Below are positions 5,968 to 12,572 of a stretch of DNA of 13,778 nt, one piece after another. Position numbers and translations under genes: made by a program. Below the pieces are notes generated by a model. It searched no databases. It had not been told where the DNA came from and saw only the letters and a list, made by a program, of their open reading frames with translations. This DNA comes from Akkermansiaceae bacterium UBA985 (GTDB taxonomy: Bacteria > Verrucomicrobiota > Verrucomicrobiia > Verrucomicrobiales > Akkermansiaceae), in NCBI GenBank assembly GCA_002292185.1, contig DBBL01000078.1, positions 1 to 13,778 on the forward strand, written 5' to 3'. Numbering within the stretch: position 1 is the first letter of the stretch; each line of letters starts with the position of its first letter.

Positions 5968-7140
5968 CTAAAGGTCGTCTACCATAGCGAAGACTGCCTG
6001 ACTGCCTTCAGCTAGAATTTTCCCGTCTTTATCAACCAACATGTAGTATGGCACAAATTTCTTGGCATACTTCTTGAGTCCCGACTCAGCATGCTTGTCT
6101 GCAAGAACGTGAGCCCATGGAAAATTTTCTTTTTTTGCCCATTTCAAGGCGGCTTCCGACGTGCGGTCTAAGCTGAAATGGATAAACTCAACCTTGTCGT
6201 TAGTAGCAATTTTTTTGTTGAATGACTCCACTAACTGTGGGGCCGAAGAGCGGCAGGGTGGTCACCAACTGGCGGAGTAATACACCACGTAGTAGTCCGG
6301 TGCATTGCTCATGGTAAAATCGAAAAAGTGATCACCCTCAAGCTTGGAGAGCACACCTTTTTTTATTTTACTCCCGATGACCTGCTTATCGAGTTCCTCG
6401 AAAATCGCTACCGCCTCAGCTTTTCCCTTCAGAGCCTGCTTCTCCAGCCACTTCCGGTTCGCCACTGACAACTTGTCGATATCGAATAATAGCTTACTGG
6501 CACCGTCGTCTATTGTGACAATGCCCGTGTCCTCGTCGTAACTCTTGAATTTTCCATAAGCCGTCTTGGTTCCGTCAGCACTCGTCCAGCTCCTTGCCCA
6601 CTCCAATTCTTCCTTAGTGAACATGAAGCGCTTAACCCACTCGGAGGGAAGCTCATCCAAGCCAATTCCACTTCCAGAGGCTGATCCAGCGGCTCCATGC
6701 CAAAACGAAACCCCATCAGGACCAACTTTTATGATTTCTATATTTTCATAGTGTTTGCCTTGGGGCGTCCTCATTTCATCAAAGCGCATTCCCTTAGCCC
6801 CCCTTCGCACTTGTTCCCGATATTCGAAAAAAAGAGCCTTCTTGCGTTTCTCAAGCGATTCAATCGCGAGTTGCTCGACGCTCACTGACTGGCGAATTTG
6901 GGCGGCTTCATCACTGAGACGATCCATCTCCTTGTTAACCTTGATAAGCTCTTGTTTAGCATAAGCTGTAGCCCCTTCCTTTAAACGAAGTTCTATCCAC
7001 TCACCTTTGAGATCAGACAGCTCGGTTTTCAATTGAGCATTCCCATCTACGAACCTTTTTCTGGTGATGTGGAAATGATAAGCTATCGCCAAACCCGCAA
7101 TCACAAGGACGAGATAACGGACTGAAAAAAAACGTTTCAT
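5968..7140 (-). CDS. Membrane-anchored thioredoxin-fold protein with in-frame TGA in the active site (candidate selenoprotein)
   Basis: Read through one TGA (6262-6264), this frame codes for 390 residues. Residues 1-22 are a membrane anchor (MKRFF then a hydrophobic run); ~33-112 a coiled coil; ~117-178 a 'YENIEIIKVGPDGVSFWHG...LDELPSEW' module; ~195-237 an SHD1-like segment ('IDDGASKLLFDIDKLS'); ~275-390 a thioredoxin fold. The active site reads 'YYSASW-stop-PPCR': position 293 is TGA, where the family has the first cysteine of WCPPC; C296 is present. Downstream there are no other stops or frameshifts, and the cis-proline is kept ('KKFVPYYMLVD', P364). Selenocysteine at 293 is the attractive reading (UPPC); a fresh nonsense mutation or sequencing error is the alternative. 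If TGA is a stop, the product is a 292-residue protein without thioredoxin activity. It probably faces the periplasm and is likely co-transcribed with the upstream lipoprotein. Confidence 0.7.
6228..6264 (-). promoter_or_regulatory. In-frame UGA followed directly by a hairpin (possible SECIS-like element)
   Basis: On the minus strand the TGA at 6264-6262 is followed at once by a foldable 34-base segment: CCAC pairs with GTGG (outer), CT with AG (middle) and GCCG with CGGC (inner), closing a CTCTT loop. Position and size suit a bacterial selenocysteine insertion element, which lies in the coding sequence just 3' of the UGA. The loop lacks the G-U pattern and bulged U known from E. coli fdhF, so this is suggestive only; GC-rich DNA folds easily. 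Confidence 0.3.
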
Positions 7141-7193
7141 AGGATTACTGAGATTCTTTGTTGCACAAGCCCTGCCTTAATATTCCCCTGAGG

Positions 7194-7217
7194 ATCATTG
7201 GTTCGAATCATTGGTTC
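7194..7217. repeat. Short direct repeat ATCATTGGTTC x2
   Basis: The 11-base ATCATTGGTTC occurs at 7194-7204 and 7207-7217, separated by two bases, in the 88-bp gap between the lipoprotein and the thioredoxin-fold gene. The 13-base period is not a helical turn, so it may be a small duplication rather than a binding site. Confidence 0.7.
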
Positions 7218-7228
7218 AGCTAGCTTCA

Positions 7229-7561
7229 TTACTTGATGATGTAGTTTTTTTTATCCTCGGCATACTGTTTTTCAAGCTCTGCATGCTTACCCTTAAGTTG
7301 CGTGTTCGTCGATTGGAGCGTCTGGTGATTTTGTTCAGCCTGCTGAAGCTCTGTTTCCGCCTGTTCAAGTAAAGCATGGTGGTCAACCGGATCCTCTGCA
7401 ATCTCGGCTTTGAGCTTCTCTACACTCTCTGTGAGCTCAGCTTTTTTATTTTCAAGCTTCTCATTCTCTTTCGACAGCGCTCGGTAATTACACGAGGAAA
7501 GTAAACACAGAGGCAGTAAAAAAAAGATCAGCTTAGTGGATCTGGGTGTATGGGCCATCAT
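7229..7561 (-). CDS. Small coiled-coil lipoprotein
   Basis: 110 residues from ATG 7561 (the ATG at 7558 is equally possible). A lipoprotein signal peptide is clear: positive N region (R7, K10), hydrophobic core 'LIFFLLPLCLL', and lipobox L-S-S-C with the lipidated cysteine at C24. Residues 27-105 are a nearly continuous charged coiled coil (Glu/Lys/Leu/Gln-rich, 'LSKENEKLENKKAELTESVEKL'), broken once near 'EDPVDHH'. It is most likely tethered by its lipid to a periplasmic membrane face with an extended helix, as in Lpp- or LapA-like spacers. It sits 88 bases upstream of the thioredoxin-fold gene on the same strand; that protein also begins with an anchor plus coiled coil, so the two could pair, which is inference. 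No named family is recognised. Confidence 0.82.
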   Translation of the reverse strand: MMAHTPRSTKLIFFLLPLCLLSSCNYRALSKENEKLENKKAELTESVEKLKAEIAEDPVDHHALLEQAETELQQAEQNHQTLQSTNTQLKGKHAELEKQYAEDKKNYIIK

Positions 7562-7587
7562 GAAAAGGTATATGAATGGGTGAGATG

Positions 7588-7615
7588 AAAATAAAGCTAA
7601 TGACTACACTGGCAA
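7588..7615 (-). promoter_or_regulatory. Putative promoter of the lipoprotein-thioredoxin pair
   Basis: On the minus strand, TTGCCA (7610-7615; 5 of 6 to TTGACA) and TATTTT (7588-7593) are separated by 16 bases, leaving a leader of roughly 20 bases before the ATG at 7561. Prediction by eye. Confidence 0.35.
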
Positions 7616-7710
7616 TGCCACTTGATTGTCCTCATACAATATTGAGATGGCCTCATTTGGTCAAGCTTTATGAAAATAGGCATCAGGTCAAATTCTGACA
7701 ATCTCTGGCT

Positions 7711-7738
7711 TTGACAAGCCCTCAAATTCGAGAATACT
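7711..7738 (+). promoter_or_regulatory. Putative promoter of the class V aminotransferase gene
   Basis: A perfect TTGACA (7711-7716), a 16-base spacer and AATACT (7733-7738) stand 8 bases before the ATG at 7747. The first TTG here would be an in-frame alternative start codon, but it is better explained as the -35 box. The message would be leaderless or nearly so. Confidence 0.5.
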
Positions 7739-7746
7739 CACCCGCG

Positions 7747-8847
7747 ATGTCTGCTACCAATCATACCCAATTACCCAAGTTATACATCCCCGGCCCGGTG
7801 GATATCGCCCCAGAAACCTACGAGGCAATGTGCCAAGGCATGATCGGTCACCGAGGTGGCGATTTTGAAGCCCTTTACGCCAGTATCCAACCTGGTCTTC
7901 AGGAAATCTTGGGAACCAAACGTCCTGTGTATCTCTCTACCTCCTCAGCTTGGGGAGTCATGGAAGGCGCCATTCGCAACCTCGTGCAAACGAAGGTACT
8001 TAATCTGTGCTGCGGAGCATTTTCTGACAAATGGTATGACGTGGCTCAGCGCTGCGGTAAGCAGGCAGACAAAGTGCAAGTTGAGTGGGGTGAGCCCATC
8101 GACCCTGAAGCTGTGCGAGCCAAGCTCAACGAAGGCGGATTTGACACGGTTACCATGGTGCACAATGAAACCTCCACAGGTGTCATGAATGACCTCGCTG
8201 GCATCGTTGCTGTCGTAAAGGAGTTCCCTGGTGTGCTCCTTGTCGTGGACACTGTCTCCTCTCTATCTGCAGTACCTGTCGAAATGGACAAACTTGGCAT
8301 CGATGTTGTTCTTGCAGGCGTTCAGAAAGCACTCGCACTCCCCCCGGGTCTCGCAGTCTTTGCCATCTCGAAAGCGGCATTAGAAAGAGCCTCACAAACG
8401 GAAGGTCGCGGGTATTACTTTGACTTTGTCGAATTTGAGAAAAATGCAGTCAAAAACAACACCCCTTCGACACCTGCCGTGTCACTGATGTATGCACTCA
8501 AGCAAAAAGTCGACAGCATCATGGCAGAAGGCCTGGAAGCCCGTTTTGCACGCCACGCCAAGCTCAACAGCATGATTCACGCATGGGTCGCCAAACATGG
8601 ATTTAAGAACTTTGCACCTGAAGGTTATCAATCCAAGACCTTGACGGCGATTGATAACCAAGATGGTAAATTTGATGTGGCCGGCTTCATCAAAGCACTA
8701 CGCGCCAAGCACAACGTCTTAATCAATGGTGGCTACGGTAAGATCAAGGGCATCACATTCCGTATCTCCAATATGGGTAATGAAACGGAGCAATCCATTC
8801 AAGAGCTCATCGATCAACTTGATGATGTGATCGTTGATTTTAAATAA
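7747..8847 (+). CDS. Class V PLP-dependent aminotransferase (alanine/serine-glyoxylate or phosphoserine aminotransferase-like)
   Basis: 366 residues from ATG 7747. A TTG at 7711 would add 12 residues but coincides with a consensus -35 box, and the conserved part starts at 'KLYIPGPVDIAPE' just after this ATG. Fold type I PLP enzyme. 'MIGHRGGDFEALY' (32-44) matches the substrate-side loop of alanine/serine-glyoxylate aminotransferases; 'HNETSTG' (139-145) and 'VVDTVSSLS' (D168, pyridine nitrogen) follow; the Schiff-base lysine is K194 in 'AGVQKALALPPGLA'; 'FRISNMG' (R339) binds the substrate carboxylate. Length fits the family. The exact substrate cannot be told from sequence: glyoxylate with alanine or serine, or phosphohydroxypyruvate in serine synthesis. 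It is cytosolic and divergent from the lipoprotein gene. Confidence 0.9.
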   Translation: MSATNHTQLPKLYIPGPVDIAPETYEAMCQGMIGHRGGDFEALYASIQPGLQEILGTKRPVYLSTSSAWGVMEGAIRNLVQTKVLNLCCGAFSDKWYDVAQRCGKQADKVQVEWGEPIDPEAVRAKLNEGGFDTVTMVHNETSTGVMNDLAGIVAVVKEFPGVLLVVDTVSSLSAVPVEMDKLGIDVVLAGVQKALALPPGLAVFAISKAALERASQTEGRGYYFDFVEFEKNAVKNNTPSTPAVSLMYALKQKVDSIMAEGLEARFARHAKLNSMIHAWVAKHGFKNFAPEGYQSKTLTAIDNQDGKFDVAGFIKALRAKHNVLINGGYGKIKGITFRISNMGNETEQSIQELIDQLDDVIVDFK

Positions 8848-8888
8848 TCCCTACGCCGTCGAGCTGAGTCTCATTTTGAGGCAATTAG

Positions 8889-8911
8889 ATCAACGCTTCT
8901 TTCGCGTTGAT
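8889..8911. repeat. Inverted repeat upstream of the PhnA-like gene
   Basis: Perfect 8-bp arms ATCAACGC / GCGTTGAT with a 7-base loop. It is not followed by a T run on either strand, so it is a poor terminator. It overlaps the putative -35 box of the next gene and could be an operator or a transcript-end hairpin for the aminotransferase gene. Confidence 0.5.
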
Positions 8912-8934
8912 GGGGTTCATTGATGTGTTAGTAT
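8907..8934 (+). promoter_or_regulatory. Putative promoter of the PhnA-like gene
   Basis: TTGATG (8907-8912), a 16-base spacer and TAGTAT (8929-8934) stand 7 bases before the ATG at 8942. There is no Shine-Dalgarno sequence. This repeats the start-proximal promoter layout of alr and the aminotransferase gene. Confidence 0.4.
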
Positions 8935-8941
8935 TGTAACG

Positions 8942-9343
8942 ATGGCTAAAGGTTACGATGCGCATCAACAAAGGCAGATGACCCTATCTGCTTTTGGCAA
9001 GGATCTTGCACGCCGCTCTAAGTCAAAATGCGAGCTTACTGGAGCCTCAGGTGTGCCATTGCACACCTATGAAATCCCTCCGGTGACAAACGAACCACAG
9101 CTATCGCGCTGCATCATGATCTGTGAAGATGCTATTGATCAAATTAAGCAACCTGAACTTATCGCAGCTGATCAATGGCGCAACCTGGGGGAACTCATCT
9201 GGAGTGATATACCCGCGGTGCAAATCATGGCATATCGAATACTTCAGCACCTCGCTAAGCAGGAAAGCTGGGCGCGTGACATGATTGAAGAGGCCTACCT
9301 CGATGAGGAAATACTTGCCGAGGCCAACAAGGAAAAGCTTTGA
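8942..9343 (+). CDS. PhnA/YjdM-like protein with degenerate zinc ribbon
   Basis: 133 residues from ATG 8942 to TGA. The C-terminal part 'WRNLGELIWSDIPAVQIMAYRILQHL' (79-104) followed by 'ARDMIEEAYLDEEILAEA' (111-128) matches the pattern I know from PhnA-domain proteins (WRCLN...WSEVPAVQV...DLLDMLYLDEETLAWA). The N-terminal half holds the zinc ribbon of that family, normally two CxxC pairs. Here they read C30-E-L-T33 and C61-E-D-A64, so the second cysteine of each pair is gone and zinc is probably not bound in the usual way. Despite the historic name, PhnA-type proteins have no settled phosphonate role, so I assign no reaction. Likely cytosolic. It follows the aminotransferase by 94 bases with its own putative promoter. 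Confidence 0.75.
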   Translation: MAKGYDAHQQRQMTLSAFGKDLARRSKSKCELTGASGVPLHTYEIPPVTNEPQLSRCIMICEDAIDQIKQPELIAADQWRNLGELIWSDIPAVQIMAYRILQHLAKQESWARDMIEEAYLDEEILAEANKEKL

Positions 9344-9398
9344 CCATCGCCTGACAGGCTCAATCTACTTTTGTCTACTCCCCATATTGACTAACCCA

Positions 9399-10286
9399 TT
9401 AACCACGCGGATGAAATTTCCGGTGCATAGATTTAAGCCCTTTCTGATCAACGTGCGTGTAGATCTGCGTCGTTGCGATATCGGCGTGGCCCAACATATC
9501 TTGAATAACACGCAAGTCCGCCCCGTTTTGTAGTAAATGGGTCGCGAAAGAATGGCGTAGCAAATGGGGATATACATTTTGCTCAATACCGGCATTGCTC
9601 GCACGCTGCTTGACAATTTCTCTTACCCGCTCAGGACTCAGTCTGCCCCCCCGAATACTGAGAAATATCCAAGACGACGTTTTGCTTTTCACCAGCTCTG
9701 GACGTTCGTTTTTCATATAGTCGGTGACGGCTTCCCTCGCCTTGCCGCCAACTGGGACAATTCTTGTTTTACCGCCTTTTCCGGTGACTCGGATAAAACC
9801 TTCATCAAGGTCCATATTTTCGATGCGGGCATTACAAAGTTCAGACAATCGTAAGCCGGATGCATAAAACAACTCCAAGATGGCAAGATCTCTGCGCCCC
9901 AACAACTTTTCAGTGTCAACCGCTTGGAGAATCGAACTCACATCATGCTCGTTGAGCGTCTCCGGCAGATGCTGCTCGGCTCTTGGTGGCAACAGTGGCT
10001 CAGCGGGATCAGCATCGATGACTTTTAAGCCAGCCAATCGACGAAAAAATATCTTCAAGTGGACCATCCCGATACGCAGTGAAGAGGCGGACATCCCCTG
10101 GTCCTTCTGTCCTGACAAATAATGAGAAAGGTCCTCAGTGCCGACATCATTCCAATCAGACACGCCCTTGCCCTCAAGCCACTTGACTAAGGCATCCAGT
10201 GTTTGGCGCACAGAGAGTTGGTAAGCTGTCGACAAGCCTCGTTCAGTGGCGATATAGAGCAAAAATTGATCAATGTGCGAGGTCAC
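9399..10286 (-). CDS. xerD: Tyrosine recombinase XerD
   Basis: Site-specific recombinase that, with a XerC partner, resolves chromosome dimers at dif near the terminus. 295 residues, the normal Xer length. SAM-like N-terminal core-binding domain at ~1-90 ('IDQFLLYIATERGLS'); catalytic domain ~105-290 with the full set: R146 in 'YASGLRLSEL', K170 in 'VTGKGGKTRIVPVG', H241 and R244 in 'YPHLLRHSFATHLL', H267 in 'MLGHADIATTQIYTHV' and the nucleophile Y276. GTG start at 10286; an in-frame TGA lies a short way upstream. XerD over XerC is judged from overall pattern, and an integrase of the same family is not fully excluded. No dif-like 28-mer or second recombinase was seen nearby, and nothing suggests a mobile element. 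Confidence 0.9.
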   Translation of the reverse strand: MTSHIDQFLLYIATERGLSTAYQLSVRQTLDALVKWLEGKGVSDWNDVGTEDLSHYLSGQKDQGMSASSLRIGMVHLKIFFRRLAGLKVIDADPAEPLLPPRAEQHLPETLNEHDVSSILQAVDTEKLLGRRDLAILELFYASGLRLSELCNARIENMDLDEGFIRVTGKGGKTRIVPVGGKAREAVTDYMKNERPELVKSKTSSWIFLSIRGGRLSPERVREIVKQRASNAGIEQNVYPHLLRHSFATHLLQNGADLRVIQDMLGHADIATTQIYTHVDQKGLKSMHRKFHPRG

Positions 10287-10291
10287 GAAAC

Positions 10292-10320
10292 TATGTAAAC
10301 TGATTTTGACAGAAGATCAA
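10292..10320 (-). promoter_or_regulatory. Possible xerD promoter
   Basis: On the minus strand, TTGATC (10315-10320) and TACATA (10292-10297) are separated by 17 bases and stand 5 bases before the GTG. The -10 is a weak match. The rest of the 115-bp gap to the CNNM gene (10287-10401) holds nothing else I can name. Confidence 0.25.
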
Positions 10321-10401
10321 ACTCTTCAAAAACTAACATGCCGGATCAGCCACCTTATTGAGCGCTACCTGACTACTACTAGCCAGCTCAGCTTACGCCG
10401 C

Positions 10402-11790
10402 TCAGGAATCATCGCTACCCGTAGCCCCTTGTGAATTAAGCTTTCTAAAAAGAACCTGCTCAACCCGCCGACCGTCAGTGCTCATCACCTTAGCTTCATA
10501 GCCCTCAACGACGAGAGTCTCCTCTAGCTCAGGAATCCTTCCTAGCTCACGTGTGATATAGCCGCCAACGGTTGAGACCTCACCACTTTCCAGGTCAAGT
10601 TCAGGAAAGTGATCAGAAAGTTCGTTAAGAGTCAGGGATCCTTCTGCCAGAAACTCAGACCCGTTGATCCGCTTAATTTGACTACTCTCAGTATCGAACT
10701 CATCCTGAATATCCCCCACCAGTTCCTCCATGATATTATCCATGAAAACGAGACCTGCAGGGTCACCATGCTCATCAACCACCATGGCAAGATGCGCGTG
10801 TTCCTTGAGGAAAAACTGCAATAGCACATCCAAAGGCATGGTTTCCGGAACAACCTTAAGAGGACGCTTGATCCTCATCAGATCAGGATCAGGATTATTA
10901 ACCAAAGTCAGGATGTCCTTGATATGGATCAATCCCAAAGCTTGATCTAAGTGCCCCTTCACCAAGGGAAAGCGGGTATGCTTGCTGCGGATAGCAACCT
11001 CTAGGTTGTTTTCGAAATCAGCATCAACATCGAGCACGGATACCTCACTGCGCGGAGTCATCACGTCTTTGACATTGATATCATTGAGCTCAAGTGCGTT
11101 GATAAGAATCTCGCGCTCAGTGTCAGTTACTTCGTCATGCTTGCCGCTCTCCTCGACTAACATCGCCAACTCCTCGGCCGAATGCACATCCTCGTGCCCA
11201 GCAGGCTCAACGCGAAACACCTTTTTTAGGATGAGGTTAGCCGAGCTATTGATGATCCAGATTGCCCAACCAAAAAAAACATAAAACAAATGCAATGAGC
11301 GGATAAGCTTCAAGGTTGTGCCCACCGGCTTTCGTATCGCCAAAACCTTGGGGACTTGCTCACCCAAGACCACATGCACAAAAGAAAATGAAATCGCAGC
11401 AACAGTAATGGAAATAGCTCGAATCCCCCACTCGGGAGCACCGGGGCTGACTTCATTGAGCAACGGAGCCACAAAATGCAACACCAGTGGTTCACCCAGC
11501 ATGCCCAAAACCAAAGATGCTACGGTAATACCCAGCTGGCCCGCTGAAAGGTAACCATCCAACTTCGCCAATGCATGCAAGGCAAGATTGACTTTAGCTG
11601 GATTCTCGCCGTGAACCTCGATGAGCTGACTTTTGCGCACTTTGACCAGCGCAAATTCAACCGCAACAAATAGGGCGTTAAGAATCAAAAAAATTGTTAT
11701 CCCAATAAGATACTTCAGCACCAAATCCCATGAAGGAAGTCCGGTCGGTAAAGCACCAGAGGATGCCAAAAATTGGTAAGTCAAATGCAT
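10402..11790 (-). CDS. CNNM/CorC-family transmembrane protein (DUF21, CBS pair, CorC_HlyC)
   Basis: 462 residues. The N-terminal DUF21 (CNNM) membrane domain has hydrophobic segments at ~24-46, ~85-108, ~122-143 and ~165-190, including the family's 'LNALFVAVEFALVKVRKSQL' and 'VVLGEQVPKVLAIRKP'. A helical linker 'EELAMLVEESGKHDEVTDTEREIL' leads into a CBS pair (~243-360: 'VKDVMTPRSEV', 'HTRFPLVKG', 'GLIHIKDIL', 'HLAMVVDEHGDPAGLVFMDNIMEELVGDI'), then a CorC_HlyC domain (~370-450). The family includes magnesium and cobalt efflux or transport proteins and was once called 'hemolysins'; recent members are Mg2+ transporters. Inner-membrane location. Its ATG overlaps the TAA of the FmdB-like gene by one base (TAATG), implying translational coupling. 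The C-terminal tail is acidic and short. Confidence 0.93.
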   Translation of the reverse strand: MHLTYQFLASSGALPTGLPSWDLVLKYLIGITIFLILNALFVAVEFALVKVRKSQLIEVHGENPAKVNLALHALAKLDGYLSAGQLGITVASLVLGMLGEPLVLHFVAPLLNEVSPGAPEWGIRAISITVAAISFSFVHVVLGEQVPKVLAIRKPVGTTLKLIRSLHLFYVFFGWAIWIINSSANLILKKVFRVEPAGHEDVHSAEELAMLVEESGKHDEVTDTEREILINALELNDINVKDVMTPRSEVSVLDVDADFENNLEVAIRSKHTRFPLVKGHLDQALGLIHIKDILTLVNNPDPDLMRIKRPLKVVPETMPLDVLLQFFLKEHAHLAMVVDEHGDPAGLVFMDNIMEELVGDIQDEFDTESSQIKRINGSEFLAEGSLTLNELSDHFPELDLESGEVSTVGGYITRELGRIPELEETLVVEGYEAKVMSTDGRRVEQVLFRKLNSQGATGSDDS

Positions 11791-12050
11791 TACTGTTTCT
11801 CGTAGACCCCCTCATCACGCTTTTCCAGAACGGTGAATCCTGCTTTTTTAGCATCACTGATCGAGAGCGGCTTGGTTATCTTGGGTGTATTGACCCTACT
11901 AATCACTTTCTTGATCGGATTTTTACAAAGCGGGCAAACTTCCAATGGAGCTCGGTCTACTGGTCGGCGCAATTCAAAACCTCTGGCACATATGCGGCAA
12001 GACTGCTGCTGATCATCAGCATTTACAGAAATGTATTCGTAGAGCGGCAT
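11790..12050 (-). CDS. FmdB-family zinc-ribbon protein
   Basis: 86 residues starting with the signature 'MPLYEYISVN'. Two CxxC knuckles, C18-R-I-C21 and C39-P-L-C42, form a single zinc ribbon; the ~44-residue C-terminal tail is basic and poorly structured. The family (FmdB/CxxC_CXXC_SSSS) is widespread and was linked to regulation of formamidase expression, but most members have no proven role. The stop codon shares one base with the ATG of the CNNM gene, so the two are almost surely one transcription unit; a regulatory or metal-sensing tie to the transporter is possible but unproven. Cytosolic. Confidence 0.9.
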   Translation of the reverse strand: MPLYEYISVNADDQQQSCRICARGFELRRPVDRAPLEVCPLCKNPIKKVISRVNTPKITKPLSISDAKKAGFTVLEKRDEGVYEKQ

Positions 12051-12055
12051 AACAA

Positions 12056-12083
12056 ATTAAAAGCAACAAAGGCGAAATGAGAA
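12056..12083 (-). promoter_or_regulatory. Putative promoter of the FmdB-CNNM unit
   Basis: On the minus strand, TTCTCA (12078-12083) and TTTAAT (12056-12061, 5 of 6 to TATAAT) are separated by 16 bases and stand 5 bases before the ATG. It lies just past the rpsN terminator hairpin, so the unit probably has its own promoter with a leaderless message. Confidence 0.35.
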
Positions 12084-12100
12084 CGGCAAAATGAGAAAGA

Positions 12101-12136
12101 CGCAAGACGGTGACCCCATGCGGGAACCATCTTGCG
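12101..12136 (-). terminator. Terminator after rpsN
   Basis: On the minus strand, CGCAAGA pairs perfectly with TCTTGCG, extended inward by GG/CC and a CCC/GGG step around a short loop, then followed by TCTTTCTCATTTT. It begins 28 bases after the rpsN stop and separates rpsN from the FmdB-CNNM pair. Confidence 0.7.
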
Positions 12137-12164
12137 CCGAAAAATTATCACAAATTAGCCAAGC

Positions 12165-12434
12165 TTACCAGCTCGACTTAGTCACTCCGGGGATCATGCC
12201 GTGCGATGCAAGCTCACGAAATGCAATACGTGAAAGCTTAAAACGACGAAGGAATCCATGGCGACGGCCTGTGTATTCACAGCGGTTCACCAAACGGGTG
12301 GCACTTGAGTCACGCGGTAGCATGCTGAGACTTACGTAGTCCTTCTCTTGCTTGAGCTGCCTGCGCAGATCTGCATACTTAGCGACGGTTACTTGTTTGC
12401 GCTTGTTGCGCGCGATCCATGATTTCTTTGCCAT
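12165..12434 (-). CDS. rpsN: 30S ribosomal protein S14
   Basis: Assembly protein of the 30S head, near the 3' major domain of 16S rRNA. 89 residues, the zinc-free (C-minus) form: the '[23 protein letters not shown]' region has one cysteine and no CxxC pair. The C terminus '[23 protein letters not shown]' is the family hallmark. ATG 12434 follows a run of C residues and has no Shine-Dalgarno sequence. It stands alone rather than in the spc ribosomal operon, as is common for the C-minus form, which in some bacteria replaces a zinc-binding S14 under zinc limitation. Whether a second copy exists cannot be seen from here. Confidence 0.96.
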   Translation of the reverse strand: MAKKSWIARNKRKQVTVAKYADLRRQLKQEKDYVSLSMLPRDSSATRLVNRCEYTGRRHGFLRRFKLSRIAFRELASHGMIPGVTKSSW

Positions 12435-12441
12435 AACGGGG

Positions 12442-12477
12442 GGCTTGAGATATCTGTTTAACCCAGTAAATCAAGCC
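12442..12477 (-). promoter_or_regulatory. Hairpin in the rpsN upstream region
   Basis: On the minus strand, GGCTTGA and TCAAGCC (7 bp) enclose 22 bases that can form an inner CTG/CAG step. It lies 8 bases before the rpsN ATG, so it could hide or regulate the start if transcribed. A weak TTGATT (12469-12474), 16 bases, TATCTC (12447-12452) promoter overlaps it, so an operator role is also possible. The 138-bp gap between rpsN and the fumarase gene holds nothing else clear. Confidence 0.35.
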
Positions 12478-12534
12478 ATTTTTAATCAAATCCTCACTTT
12501 TCTTGTAGATTTGCCCCAATTGCACTGTTTCAGG

Positions 12535-12562
12535 TTGCCTAGAAGGGTTCATCGACGTTAAT
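12535..12562 (+). promoter_or_regulatory. Putative promoter of the fumarase gene
   Basis: TTGCCT (12535-12540), a 16-base spacer and GTTAAT (12557-12562) stand 10 bases before the ATG at 12573. A GAAGG at 12564-12568 overlaps the leader and is a weak Shine-Dalgarno-like element. Prediction by eye. Confidence 0.3.
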
Positions 12563-12572
12563 TGAAGGCAGC

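Noticed and set aside
5968..6231. Separate 87-residue gene starting at GTG 6231
   Set aside because: It starts inside the thioredoxin fold, after the active site, and is in frame with the 6262-7140 part with only one TGA between; it is the C-terminal part of one gene. Internal restart cannot be fully excluded.
6262..6264. TGA read as Trp or Gly through a changed genetic code
   Set aside because: TGA serves as an ordinary stop for the PhnA-like and CNNM genes in this window, so a general reassignment is unlikely.
9399..10286. Integrase of a prophage or genomic island
   Set aside because: The protein matches chromosomal XerD in length and motifs, and there are no att-like repeats, tRNA or phage genes nearby.
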